Assembly: GCF_000238075.1 (NCBI RefSeq)
Contig: NZ_JH414504.1
Coordinates: 1-49,186, forward strand
From: Oribacterium asaccharolyticum ACB7
Lineage (GTDB): Bacteria > Bacillota > Clostridia > Lachnospirales > Lachnospiraceae
Direction of reading: 5' to 3'
Length of the DNA: 49,186 nucleotides
The notes under the pieces were generated by a model. It saw only the letters and a program-made list of their open reading frames with translations. It did not search any database and was not told the DNA's origin. Both the position numbers and the translations under genes were made by a program. Positions within the stretch are counted from its first letter, which is position 1. Every line of letters begins with the position of its first letter. Below are positions 27,546 to 35,825 of the stretch, piece by piece.

Positions 27546-27653
27546 CCTATAAAATAAGACTTTTTAATTTTTCGACTTTACAATCTTAAAAAACACTCTT
27601 AAAATAAGCATATAATTATCGTAAATTTTATAAAGGACAATAAGGAAGAGAAG

Positions 27654-28907
27654 ATGAAGACGAAGATTTATGTACAAATGTTAGGTGGATTTTCCTTAAG
27701 CATCGGAGAGAAAAAGCTGGATTTGGGGACAAACAATAAGGCTAACTTTTTGAAGTTGTCTGAAATTGTTTTTTTAAGAGGCTTGGGCGGTGTGTCCAAG
27801 AGAGATTTGATTGACGGTGTTTTTGGGCATAAGGCTCTTCTGGATGAAAATAACAGCTTGAACAATCTTCTTCATCAGGCCAGAACACAGCTCAAGAAAG
27901 CGGGTATGCCCGGGAAAAAAATCATCGACGGGAAAAGGGGCGTGTATGCACCGGAATATGATCCGAACTATGATTATGTTTTGGATGTGCATGAGTTCGA
28001 GGATATTTGCTTAAAAGCGAAAAATGAAAAAAAGCCGGAGAAGAAGTTTTCCTATTATCAGCAGGCTTTTGCGCTTTATAAGGGAGAGCTCCTTCCTGAG
28101 TTTGCTACGGATTACTGGGTTATCTTGGAGAGCGTTCGCTTAAAGAGATTGTATGATGATGTGGTAGACTTTCTGGGAGAGTATTTTAAAGAGCAGGAAG
28201 ACTATGAATCCCTTTTTGAAATCTATGACAAGGCCAACAAAATTTATCCGGATAACGGATGGCAGATTGAGATGATTGATGCCTTGATTTTAAAGAAGGA
28301 TTACAAGACGGCATACGAGCTTTACACGAAGTGTGCGCATTACTATCAGGATGAATTGGAAGTACCCATTCCGGAAGCGCTTCGCTCCTGCTATGAAAGA
28401 CTTTCCGACAATGTCCGTGTGGTAACCGACGATATTCGCCAGATTCAGGCCAATATTGTCCGTAAGGATGAGAAACTGAAGAGTGAGATGGGTGCCAGAA
28501 AAATGGGGGCTTACCTTTGTCCGTTCACCAGTTTTATTGACATCTATCACGTTTTAAGACGAAATCTGGAGAGAAGAGGCTCTTCCATCTTCATGATGCT
28601 TTGCACACTGGTGGACTATGAGGGAAAGCCGATTCAGAACCAGGAAAAGCTGAATGCGAGAGCGGAGATTCTCGAGCAATCTCTTTCCGAGGGCTTAAGA
28701 AAAGGAGATGTTTACACCAAGTATTCTTCTTCTCAGTACTTGATTTTACTGATCGGAACAAAGAGAGAGGACTGCGCGATTATTTACCAGAGAATTTCCA
28801 GAAGAGTAAAGGAACTTGCCGGTTCCAGAGCAGAATTCCGTTACAGAATTGTATCTCTTGCCGAGATTCCGGGAATTTTGGAAAGAAATAATCAGCTTGA
28901 AGAGTAA
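27654..28907 (+). CDS. SARP/BTAD-type regulator with degenerate GGDEF-like domain
   Basis: 417 residues. Residues 1-100 look like the winged-helix region of SARP-type activators (YVQMLGGFSLSIGEKKL, then NNLLHQARTQLKKAG and KRGVYAP). Residues 105-260 are helical TPR-like BTAD repeats (HEFEDICLKA, YYQQAFALYKGELLPE, AYELYTKCAHYYQDELEVPI). Residues 285-410 align with the nucleotidyl-cyclase fold: LRKGDVYTKYSSSQYLILL has the spacing of LRxxDxxxRYGGDEFxxLL, but the active-site motif is YSSSQY (357-362), so no cyclase activity is expected. It could sense c-di-GMP or another nucleotide; target genes are unknown. TATAAT near 27621 may be its -10. Confidence 0.75.
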   Translation: MKTKIYVQMLGGFSLSIGEKKLDLGTNNKANFLKLSEIVFLRGLGGVSKRDLIDGVFGHKALLDENNSLNNLLHQARTQLKKAGMPGKKIIDGKRGVYAPEYDPNYDYVLDVHEFEDICLKAKNEKKPEKKFSYYQQAFALYKGELLPEFATDYWVILESVRLKRLYDDVVDFLGEYFKEQEDYESLFEIYDKANKIYPDNGWQIEMIDALILKKDYKTAYELYTKCAHYYQDELEVPIPEALRSCYERLSDNVRVVTDDIRQIQANIVRKDEKLKSEMGARKMGAYLCPFTSFIDIYHVLRRNLERRGSSIFMMLCTLVDYEGKPIQNQEKLNARAEILEQSLSEGLRKGDVYTKYSSSQYLILLIGTKREDCAIIYQRISRRVKELAGSRAEFRYRIVSLAEIPGILERNNQLEE

Positions 28908-28962
28908 GAAGTAAAGTAATATAGAGTATTAAATAAATTGATGTCTTGAAAGAATTTAATAC

Positions 28963-28991
28963 TTGACACGAATCCATGGTTTTGATACAAT
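28963..28991 (+). promoter_or_regulatory. Promoter of tRNA-Arg
   Basis: Consensus TTGACA (28963-28968), 17 bases, TACAAT (28986-28991). A 9-bp AT-rich inverted repeat (GTATTAAAT 28926-28934 with ATTTAATAC 28954-28962) abuts the -35 directly and may end the upstream transcript. Confidence 0.88.
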
Positions 28992-29007
28992 TTCCTCTGT
29001 TCAGCAA

Positions 29008-29081
29008 GCGTGCGTAGCTCAGCTGGATAGAGCGTCTGGCTACGGACCAGAAGGTCGTGGGTTCGAATCCTGTCGCACGCA
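29008..29081 (+). tRNA. tRNA-Arg (anticodon ACG)
   Basis: Cloverleaf with acceptor GCGTGCG/CGCACGC, discriminator A, anticodon stem TCTGG/CCAGA around CTACGGA, and T arm GTGGG-TTCGAAT-CCTGT. A34 should be edited to inosine to read CGU, CGC and CGA. CCA is not encoded. Confidence 0.97.
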
Positions 29082-29082
29082 T

Positions 29083-29114
29083 AAAGACTCTTCCTTATCG
29101 AAGAGTCTTTTTTT
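29083..29114 (+). terminator. Terminator of tRNA-Arg
   Basis: AAAGACTCTTC (29083-29093) pairs with GAAGAGTCTTT (29100-29110) over CTTATC, and the T run continues to 29114. Confidence 0.95.
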
Positions 29115-29120
29115 ATTCTT

Positions 29121-29196
29121 AACAAGTGGCTAAGGCGAAGCCTGAGACATCTTGTTCATAACGAGTATTGCTCACGGAGTGTGCGTCATTTCGTTT
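29121..29196 (+). repeat. Dispersed double-hairpin repeat, copy 2
   Basis: The first hairpin runs from ACAAG (29122) to CTTGT (29155) with an inner AGGC-GAA-GCCT. The second runs from AACGA (29160) to TCGTT (29195) with inner GCTCAC-GGA-GTGTGC. It begins six bases after the T run of the tRNA-Arg terminator. The sequence and fold match copy 3 at 34229-34299. Confidence 0.75.
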
Positions 29197-29228
29197 TTTT
29201 AGACTATAGAATACAGGAGTAAAAATAC

Positions 29229-29257
29229 TTGCATTTTTGTTTTGCCTATGCTAAAAT
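29229..29257 (+). promoter_or_regulatory. Promoter of the rimP-nusA-infB operon
   Basis: TTGCAT (29229-29234), 17 bases, TAAAAT (29252-29257). The predicted start near 29264 gives a leader of about 100 nt. Confidence 0.75.
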
Positions 29258-29287
29258 GCTGAAAGTATTTCTGTTGTGACTTGGAGG

Positions 29288-29341
29288 GGGGCAAGCTTAG
29301 GCTTGCTCCTTTTCATGATAAGGGGCGGATTTGCTCCTATC
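29288..29341 (+). promoter_or_regulatory. rimP leader with mutually exclusive stems
   Basis: Stem 1:2 pairs GGGGCAAGC (29288-29296, counting the G run) with GCTTGCTCC (29301-29309). Stem 2:3 pairs GCTCCTT (29305-29311) with AAGGGGC (29320-29326). Stem 3:4 pairs GATAaGGGGC (29317-29326) with GCTCCTATC (29333-29341). Stem 2:3 excludes both others. Stem 3:4 ends just before the candidate starts at 29345 and 29366. The layout is that of an attenuator or RNA switch. Confidence 0.5.
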
Positions 29342-29365
29342 AGCATGGATGAAACGGGGTATTGC

Positions 29366-29707
29366 ATGGAAGTAGAGAGAACAAAATCGTATTTAGAAGA
29401 GATTCTTCCGGGAATGGGCTATATCTTGGATAGTGTAACCTTCACTGAGGAGGCCGGAACCCATTATCTTCGTGCCTTTATTTACAGACAGGATGAGGAA
29501 GATATGACAGTGAACGACTGTGCAATGGTTTCCAGAAGGCTGTCCAAGTGGCTGGATAAAGAAGACTTTATTGCTGAGGAGTATATTCTGGAGGTTTGCT
29601 CCTTGGGATTCAAGGATAATCCTTCGGAAGGCGATGAACTGTACAGTGAAGAAATCGGCGAAGAAACGGATGAAGAAATCGTCGAAGAAACGGATGAAGA
29701 GGAATAG
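29366..29707 (+). CDS. rimP: Ribosome maturation factor RimP, N-terminal domain only
   Basis: 113 residues from ATG 29366 (ATG 29345 is an alternative). The N-terminal RimP domain is clear: YLRAFIYRQDEEDMTVNDCAMVSRRLSKWLD, then EEYILEVCSLG where the family has YxLEVSSPG. The usual GLDRPL and the entire SH3-like C-terminal domain (about 70 residues) are missing. They are replaced by a 30-residue acidic tail with EETDEE repeats. Only 65 bases remain to nusA, so no frameshift can restore the domain. RimP helps assemble the 30S subunit; position ahead of nusA is canonical. Confidence 0.82.
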   Translation: MEVERTKSYLEEILPGMGYILDSVTFTEEAGTHYLRAFIYRQDEEDMTVNDCAMVSRRLSKWLDKEDFIAEEYILEVCSLGFKDNPSEGDELYSEEIGEETDEEIVEETDEEE

Positions 29708-29772
29708 AACATTTAAACATAGCATAGTAGATAGAATTCTTTTCGGGACGGAAAAGAAGGGGGAGTAAAGCA

Positions 29773-30912
29773 ATGAATAATGATGAACTGCGCTTGGCAC
29801 TGGATATGTTGGAAAAGGAAAAGGGAATTTCAAAGCAGGCGATTATTGAAGCAATTGAGCTGTCTTTACAGACTGCGTGTAAAAATCACTTCGGCTCTGC
29901 TGACAATGTCAGAGTCAGCATGAATCCGGAAACTGCACAATTTTCTCTGCTTGCGGATAAGACGGTTGTCGAAGTTGTAGGGGATCCCAACACCCAGATC
30001 AGTTTAGAGGATGCCAGAGCGATTGATGCGGGGTATGAGCCGGGAGACACGGTACAGGTTCCGATTGACTCCAAATCCTTCAGCCGTATTGCTGCACAGA
30101 ATGCAAAAGGAGTTATAGTACAGAAGATTCGTGAGGAAGAGAGAAAGATTCTGTATGAAGAGTACTATTCCATGGCAAAACAAGTGGTATCGGGTGTTGT
30201 GGAGAAGGATACGGGAAGAGCCTTGATTGTAAATCTCGGGAAGGTAGACGGCTACCTTGGAGAAGGAGAGCAGATTAAGGGAGAGAAGATCCTTCCGAAT
30301 CAGAGAATCAAAGTTTATGTGGTAGAGGTCAAGGATAATCCGAAGGGACCGAAGGTGATGTTGTCCAGAACACATCCGGAGCTGGTTAGAAAGCTTTTCT
30401 TTGACGAGGTTTCTGAACTTAGAGAAGGAATCGTGGAAATTAAAGCCATTTCCAGAGAAGCGGGATCCCGTACGAAGATGGCAGTCTTATCGCATGATGA
30501 TGATGTGGATGCGGTAGGTGCATGTGTAGGATTAAACGGAAGCAGAGTGAACACCATTGTAGAGGAGTTAAGAGGAGAGAAGATAGATATCATCAATTAT
30601 GATGAGAACCCTGCTTACCTCATTGAGAATGCATTGTCTCCTGCAAAGGTAATCGCCGTGATTGCGGATCAGGATAATAAGGATGCTTTGGTGATTGTTC
30701 CGGATAATCAATTGTCTTTGGCTATCGGTAAGGAAGGACAAAATGCCCGTCTTGCCGCAAAGCTTACCAACTATAAGATTGATATCAAGTCCGAGTCTCA
30801 GGCTCAGGAGCAGGGAATCTTTGATGAAATGGGAATCGATTATCACGGAGAAAGTGATTCCGATACAGAGGACTATGAGCAAGGATCCTATGAGGATGAG
30901 GAGTTAGAGTAA
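29773..30912 (+). CDS. nusA: Transcription termination/antitermination factor NusA
   Basis: 379 residues. The N-terminal RNA-polymerase-binding domain (to about 125) is followed by an S1 domain (about 135-200) and two KH domains. These hold DAVGACVGLNGSRVNTIVEEL and, later, LAIGKEGQNARLAAKLTNYKID. There is no extra C-terminal acidic-repeat domain of the proteobacterial type, only a short acidic tail. It controls pausing, termination and rRNA antitermination. Confidence 0.97.
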   Translation: MNNDELRLALDMLEKEKGISKQAIIEAIELSLQTACKNHFGSADNVRVSMNPETAQFSLLADKTVVEVVGDPNTQISLEDARAIDAGYEPGDTVQVPIDSKSFSRIAAQNAKGVIVQKIREEERKILYEEYYSMAKQVVSGVVEKDTGRALIVNLGKVDGYLGEGEQIKGEKILPNQRIKVYVVEVKDNPKGPKVMLSRTHPELVRKLFFDEVSELREGIVEIKAISREAGSRTKMAVLSHDDDVDAVGACVGLNGSRVNTIVEELRGEKIDIINYDENPAYLIENALSPAKVIAVIADQDNKDALVIVPDNQLSLAIGKEGQNARLAAKLTNYKIDIKSESQAQEQGIFDEMGIDYHGESDSDTEDYEQGSYEDEELE

Positions 30913-30941
30913 ATTCCGTAAGACGATGACCGGGAGGAAAA

Positions 30942-31208
30942 ATGAAAGTAGAACCTTTACGTTCTTGCATCGGCTGCAATGAAAAAAAATCCAAAAAAGA
31001 ACTTCTCCGTATCGTGCGGGAAGAAGGCGGAACATATTCCGTAGATGTCAGCGGTAGAAAGAACGGTCGGGGAGCTTATCTTTGTCCCATGCTTTCCTGC
31101 TTGGAAAAAGCGGAAAAACGAAAAGCTTTTTTCAGAGCTTTTAAGGAGAATATTCCGGAAGACAGCTTAAAGAAGCTGAGAGAGGAAATTGAAGAAATTG
31201 CAAAATAG
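30942..31208 (+). CDS. rnpM: RNase P modulator RnpM (YlxR)
   Basis: 88 residues with the family signature LRSCIGCNEKKSKKELLRIV and GRGAYLCPMLSC. The paired Cys and the GRGAYxC motif are diagnostic of YlxR. It lies 29 bases after nusA and overlaps the start region of ylxQ. Recent work on Bacillus YlxR describes it as an RNase P-binding protein. Confidence 0.93.
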   Translation: MKVEPLRSCIGCNEKKSKKELLRIVREEGGTYSVDVSGRKNGRGAYLCPMLSCLEKAEKRKAFFRAFKENIPEDSLKKLREEIEEIAK

Positions 31209-31524
31209 AATGTACGGATTAATCGGTCTGGCCATGAAGGCGGGAAAGATTAAGGCAGGAGAGTTTTCTGTGGAAAAATCCATTAAGCAAGGGAAAGCCC
31301 GTGTTGTACTGGTTGCCGGGGATGCTTCGGAGAATACGATAAAAAAGTTTGAAAACAGTTGTTTTCATTACAAGATTCCATTTTTTCGAGTTGGAACCAA
31401 GGAAGAGCTGGGAAAAATCATCGGTAAGGAAATGCGTTCTTCTCTATCAATAGAGGATGAAGGCTTCGGAGAGAGAATAATCGGTTTTATGAATGGAGGG
31501 AATGCGGATGTTAGAGGAGAATAA
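31189..31524 (+). CDS. ylxQ: L7Ae/L30e-family RNA-binding protein YlxQ
   Basis: Up to 111 residues. The start is uncertain: TTG 31189, TTG 31198 or ATG 31210. The family usually begins close to LGLATRAGK, here YGLIGLAMKAGKIKAGEFSVE, and none of the three has an ideal ribosome binding site. VVLVAGDASENTIKKFENSC is the L7Ae-type core, suggesting kink-turn binding. Both ends overlap neighbours (rnpM and infB). Confidence 0.9.
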   Translation: MKKLQNRMYGLIGLAMKAGKIKAGEFSVEKSIKQGKARVVLVAGDASENTIKKFENSCFHYKIPFFRVGTKEELGKIIGKEMRSSLSIEDEGFGERIIGFMNGGNADVRGE

Positions 31525-34174
31525 AGCAAAGGGAAGTACGGAGAATAAAGAGGAAGGGACAGTCAAGAAGAAAAAATTGGCTGTAGTTTTTCATTCTCAA
31601 AATTCTGTCAATCATAAAAATCACCCTCTGAGCGGGAAATTTTCTGATAAGGCAAAGAAAGCCAAGGAACAGGAAAAGAAAGAGGATGAGAAGAAGTCTC
31701 CCAACGGAAGACCGCTTCCTCCGGGAACGGCAAGGGTTACTCCGCTCAAGACCTTAAATGCAATCCAGAAAAAGAAGGCGGAAGAGGAGAAGAAGCTCGA
31801 AGAGGAGAGACTCCTTCAGGAGCAAAAGGAAAGAGAAGAAGCGGCAAAGAGAGAAGCGGAAGAAGCGGCAAAGAAGGCCGTAGAAGAAAAGGCGGAGACT
31901 GTAGAAAAGCCGATGAAACCCAAGGTCAATAAACTCTCCGGTATTGTTGCCCATGCCGTTTCCAAAGATGGCGGAGAAAAGAGTTTTGACAAGGAAAGAG
32001 CAGAGCGCAGAAGCTCCGCTTTTCCAAAGACAGACAGAAAGCCCGGTTTTGCAAAAGATTTCTCGAAGGACAAGGATTTTTCCAAGGACGGAGACAGAAG
32101 GTCTTTTGACGGAGGAAGAGGCAAGGCTCAGGCGGCAAAGAAGCCCGCAGCACAGTCCTTTGCACCGGAAATTGTGGAGAAGCAGAGCCGTGTGAAGCAC
32201 GATGCGGTAAAGCCTGCAAAGAAGACCTACGGGAACAAGAGCTTTGAAAATGAGAAGGCAACGATTTCTCAGAAGAACAGAGCACAAAGAAAGCAGAATA
32301 AGTACGGAGCAACGCAGTCTTATGAAAGAGATGATCAGGTTAAGGTAAAGAAGACCGGAAAAGGTGCCTTTATTAAGCCGGAAGTAGTAAAAACGGTAGA
32401 AGAAACCATCAAGTCTATCACTCTTCCTGAAGTGATTACCATTAAAGAGTTGGCGGAAAAGATGAAGCAGAAGTCTGCCGATATCATCAAGAAGCTCTTC
32501 TTAAAAGGACAGATTGTCACATTGAACACCGAACTTTCCTATGAAGAAGCGGAGAATATTGCAGTAGAATACGACATCCTTTGCGAAATGGAAGAAAAGG
32601 TTGATGTGATTGCGGAGCTGGTGCAGGATTCCGAGGTCGATGAGGAGAAGGATTTGGAGCCCCGTCCCCCTGTCGTTGTTGTTATGGGACACGTCGATCA
32701 CGGTAAGACGTCCATTCTGGACGCGATTCGAAACACCAATGTGACCAGCAGGGAGCATGGCGGCATTACACAGTCTATCGGTGCTTATCAGGTTTCCGTC
32801 AAGGTGAACGGTGAGTCGAGAGTCGTTACGTTCTTGGATACCCCCGGACATGAGGCATTTACCGCTATGCGTATGCGTGGAGCACAGTCGACGGATATTG
32901 CCGTACTGGTTGTGGCTGCCGATGACGGAATTAAGCCGCAGACGATAGAGGCAATTAACCATGCCAAGGCTGCCAACACCGAGATTATTGTGGCCATCAA
33001 TAAGATTGATAAACCTACGGCAAATGTAGAGAAGGTAAAGCAGGAGCTTATGGCTTATGATTTGGTTGCGGAAGATTATGGCGGAAGTACCATCTGTTGC
33101 CCCGTATCCGCGAAAACCGGAGAAGGTTTGGAAAATCTTTTGGAAAATATCGCCTTGCAGGCGGATGTTTTGGAACTCAAGGCCAATCCGAACCGTAAAG
33201 CCTATGGCGTAGTGATTGAGGCGGAGCTCGATAAGGGTAGAGGTTCCGTTGCCCGTCTTTTGGTACAGAAGGGTACACTTCATGTCGGGGATGTTGTGGC
33301 TGTAGGATCCGCCTTCGGTAAGGTTCGTGCCATGATTGACGACAAGGGAAGACGAATCAAGAAGGCAACGCCATCCATGCCGGTTGAGATTTTGGGACTG
33401 AATTCCGTGCCGAATGCCGGAGAAATCTTCCAAGTGAAGGATAATGAAAAAGAGGCGAAAGCCTATGCGGATACCTTTGTTTCCGAAGGAAAGCAGAGAA
33501 TGGTGGAAGAGTCCAGAAAGAAAGTCAGCCTGGATGCACTCTTTGACCAGATTAAGGCAGGTGAGCTGAAGGATCTTCCGATAGTGCTTAAGGCTGATGT
33601 ACAAGGTTCCGTTGAGGCGGTTCGCGATTCCTTGCAGAAGATTCAGAATGAGGAAGTACAGGTTAAGGTGATTCATTCCGGCGTAGGTGCCATCAATGAG
33701 TCCGATATTAATCTTGCCATTGCATCCAATGCGATTGTTATCGGATTTGATGTGAAGCCCGATGCTACAGCGAAGGATATTGCCGAAAGAGAAAATGTAG
33801 ACGTGCGTCTCTACAACATTATTTATAAGGCAATTGAAGATATTGAACTGGCGATGAAGGGTATGCTTGCTCCTGTCTTTGAGGAGAAGGTCATCGGTCA
33901 TGCTGAAGTACGGATGATCTTTAAGTCCTCCGGAGTAGGGGTGATTGCCGGATCCTTTGTTACGGACGGTAAGGTACAAAGAGGAGCAAAGGCGCGTCTT
34001 ACAAGAGACGGCGAGCAGCTCTTTGACGGAAATATTGCTTCCGTAAGACACTTTAAGGATGATGTAAAGGAAGTTGGAACCAAGCAGGAATGCGGTATTG
34101 TTCTGGAAGGCTATACCGACATCCAAGAGGGAGATCAGTTAGAAGTTTATATCATGGAAGAAGTAAAGAGATAA
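31508..34174 (+). CDS. infB: Translation initiation factor IF-2
   Basis: 888 residues from ATG 31508, with GGAGGG seven bases upstream; ATG 31493 is less likely. Residues 1-300 are low-complexity Lys/Glu/Ala with a coiled-coil stretch (about 85-140). The IF2_N helix domain (about 310-365) is followed by the GTPase domain with G1 GHVDHGKT, G3 DTPGHEAF and G4 NKID. Domains II, III and the fMet-tRNA-binding C domain follow. The first 17 bases overlap ylxQ. A terminator follows directly. Confidence 0.97.
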   Translation: MLEENKAKGSTENKEEGTVKKKKLAVVFHSQNSVNHKNHPLSGKFSDKAKKAKEQEKKEDEKKSPNGRPLPPGTARVTPLKTLNAIQKKKAEEEKKLEEERLLQEQKEREEAAKREAEEAAKKAVEEKAETVEKPMKPKVNKLSGIVAHAVSKDGGEKSFDKERAERRSSAFPKTDRKPGFAKDFSKDKDFSKDGDRRSFDGGRGKAQAAKKPAAQSFAPEIVEKQSRVKHDAVKPAKKTYGNKSFENEKATISQKNRAQRKQNKYGATQSYERDDQVKVKKTGKGAFIKPEVVKTVEETIKSITLPEVITIKELAEKMKQKSADIIKKLFLKGQIVTLNTELSYEEAENIAVEYDILCEMEEKVDVIAELVQDSEVDEEKDLEPRPPVVVVMGHVDHGKTSILDAIRNTNVTSREHGGITQSIGAYQVSVKVNGESRVVTFLDTPGHEAFTAMRMRGAQSTDIAVLVVAADDGIKPQTIEAINHAKAANTEIIVAINKIDKPTANVEKVKQELMAYDLVAEDYGGSTICCPVSAKTGEGLENLLENIALQADVLELKANPNRKAYGVVIEAELDKGRGSVARLLVQKGTLHVGDVVAVGSAFGKVRAMIDDKGRRIKKATPSMPVEILGLNSVPNAGEIFQVKDNEKEAKAYADTFVSEGKQRMVEESRKKVSLDALFDQIKAGELKDLPIVLKADVQGSVEAVRDSLQKIQNEEVQVKVIHSGVGAINESDINLAIASNAIVIGFDVKPDATAKDIAERENVDVRLYNIIYKAIEDIELAMKGMLAPVFEEKVIGHAEVRMIFKSSGVGVIAGSFVTDGKVQRGAKARLTRDGEQLFDGNIASVRHFKDDVKEVGTKQECGIVLEGYTDIQEGDQLEVYIMEEVKR

Positions 34175-34180
34175 AAGAAG

Positions 34181-34220
34181 GCTGTGAAAGAAGGATATCT
34201 TTACTCTTTCACAGCTTTTT
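34181..34220 (+). terminator. Intrinsic terminator after infB
   Basis: GCTGTGAAAGA (34181-34191) pairs with TCTTTCACAGC (34205-34215), 13-nt loop, then TTTTT. It separates infB from rbfA, which are normally co-transcribed. Confidence 0.9.
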
Positions 34221-34228
34221 CGTTCTCA

Positions 34229-34299
34229 ACAAGCGGCTGAGGAGAATACGGAGGCATCTTGTCAAGAACGAAATCACTTGCGAAGCGCGTTATCTCGTT
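34229..34299 (+). repeat. Dispersed double-hairpin repeat, copy 3
   Basis: Hairpin one is 34229-34262 (ACAAG to CTTGT, 34 nt as in copy 2). Hairpin two is 34267-34299 (AACGA to TCGTT) with inner TTGC-GAA-GCGC pairing. It starts nine bases after the infB terminator T run. Confidence 0.75.
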
Positions 34300-34330
34300 C
34301 GTTCTGATGTGAATAAGGAAGAGGTGAAGC

Positions 34331-34747
34331 TTGAAAAGGCAAAGTTTTAAGAATCAAAGAAGAAATGAAGATGTACGGAGAAATCTGTCCGTTCTGATTC
34401 GGAACGAAGTAAAGGACAGTCGTGTATCTCCTTTTTGTGATGTGACTGGGGTGGATTTAACACCTGATTTACAGTATTGCAAGGTCTATGTTTCCTGTCT
34501 TGGAAGTGAAGAGAGTCTGGGGAAGACCATTGAAGGCTTGAAGGCTGCTGCCGGATTTTTAAGAAGAGAATTGGCACAAAGCTTAAATCTTCGTCATACT
34601 CCTGAATTACAATTTGTTCCGGATCATTCTGTAGAGTACGGTTCCCGTATGGATGCCTTGATAAATAAGGTGAAACTGGAAGATGAGGCACGTCCTGTCG
34701 GGGAGGCTGTTAATCAAGAGAATCGTTATAAAGAAGAGGATGAATAG
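34331..34747 (+). CDS. rbfA: 30S ribosome-binding factor RbfA
   Basis: 138 residues from TTG 34331 with GAGGTG four bases upstream. The KH-like fold is recognised by RRNEDVRRNLSVLIRNEVKDSRV and by LQYCKVYVSCLG, LRHTPELQFVPDHSVEYGSRMDALI. It binds 16S helix 1/28 late in 30S maturation. A short acidic tail of about 25 residues follows the conserved domain. The gene follows a terminator and hairpin repeat, so it depends on read-through or an unseen promoter. Confidence 0.95.
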   Translation: MKRQSFKNQRRNEDVRRNLSVLIRNEVKDSRVSPFCDVTGVDLTPDLQYCKVYVSCLGSEESLGKTIEGLKAAAGFLRRELAQSLNLRHTPELQFVPDHSVEYGSRMDALINKVKLEDEARPVGEAVNQENRYKEEDE

Positions 34748-34758
34748 AGAGGGGAAAA

Positions 34759-35742
34759 ATGAGAGAAGCTTTAGATAGCCTTTTTGAAAAGGCAAAAACA
34801 ATCTGTATTTTAGGGCATACTCGCCCGGATGGAGATTGCCTGGGGTCTACCTTGGGGTGGAAGAATTATCTTAAGACTCGTTTTCCGGAAAAAGCAGTGA
34901 CGGTTTTTTTGATGGAGGCCAACTCCAAGTTTTCTTATCTTCCGGGATTTTCGGAGATTCGGCACGACATCCCGAAGGATGAATTTGACTTGGCTTTAAT
35001 CTGTGATTGCGGAGGATATGACAGATTGGGAGAATACGGGCGACTCGCGAAAAATGCGAAAGAACGCTATGTGGTGGATCATCATATTACGAGTAGCGGA
35101 GAAGAGTTTCCCTATCATACCATCCTGCCCGATGCATCCAGCACCTGCGAAATCAGCTTTGATTTAATGGATGAACGGTATTTTACAAAGGAAGTGGCGA
35201 CCTGTATCTATACCGGAATTATTCATGACACCGGTGTCTTTAAGTATACATCTACAAGTTCCCATACGATGGAGATTGCAGGAAAATGCATGGATAAGGG
35301 GATCGCCTTTTCCTCGATTATTGATGACGGTTTCTTTATGAAGACGGTCAACCAGCAGCGTGTTACGGGAAAAGTGCTTTTAGACGGAAGACTCTATATG
35401 GAGGATCGGATTTTCGCCTCTTCTCTCAGCATGAAAGACATGGAAAGTTTTTCCGTGGATCAGAAAGATGTGGATGGTATTGTCAGCGTCCTTCGGGAAA
35501 CAAAAGAGGTGGACGGCGTGATTTTCCTCTATGAGGTTGGGAATAATACCTATAAGGTGAGCCTTCGCTCGAACAATACGGCGCTGGATGTTTCCGCTGT
35601 GGCAGCCCATTTTTCCGGAGGCGGGCATAAGATGGCGGCAGGTTGCAGCTTGAAAGGTGATGTAGCGTCGATTTTGGAAAAGATTATAGCGGAACTCAGA
35701 AAGCAGATGGATGCGCCGGACTTTCCGAGCAATAAGCAGTAA
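34759..35742 (+). CDS. nrnA: DHH phosphoesterase, oligoribonuclease/pAp phosphatase NrnA
   Basis: 327 residues. DHH-family motifs are in order: GHTRPDGDCLGS, the CDCGGYDRLG metal site, VVDHHITS, and the C-terminal DHHA1 motif GGGHKMAAG. NrnA degrades 2-5-mer RNAs and dephosphorylates pAp. Its place between rbfA and truB is usual in Firmicutes. AGAGGGG precedes the ATG by six bases. Confidence 0.94.
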   Translation: MREALDSLFEKAKTICILGHTRPDGDCLGSTLGWKNYLKTRFPEKAVTVFLMEANSKFSYLPGFSEIRHDIPKDEFDLALICDCGGYDRLGEYGRLAKNAKERYVVDHHITSSGEEFPYHTILPDASSTCEISFDLMDERYFTKEVATCIYTGIIHDTGVFKYTSTSSHTMEIAGKCMDKGIAFSSIIDDGFFMKTVNQQRVTGKVLLDGRLYMEDRIFASSLSMKDMESFSVDQKDVDGIVSVLRETKEVDGVIFLYEVGNNTYKVSLRSNNTALDVSAVAAHFSGGGHKMAAGCSLKGDVASILEKIIAELRKQMDAPDFPSNKQ

Positions 35743-35785
35743 TAAATAAGGAATCTTGATTTATAAGTAAGAATCAATAGGCTAT

Positions 35786-35814
35786 TTTTCACAAGGAGAA
35801 GATAAGGGTATAGT
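35786..35814 (+). promoter_or_regulatory. Promoter directly before truB-ribF, nearly leaderless
   Basis: TTTTCA (35786-35791), 17 bases, TATAGT (35809-35814). The start codon is at 35826, giving a leader of only about five bases. The -35 hexamer and spacing are identical to those at 11798-11826. Confidence 0.5.
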
Positions 35815-35825
35815 AAGTACAGATT

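Noticed and set aside
32501..34126. 541-codon open frame opposite infB
   Set aside because: It is a long antisense shadow of a GC-periodic coding gene; no start signals and no recognisable protein features.
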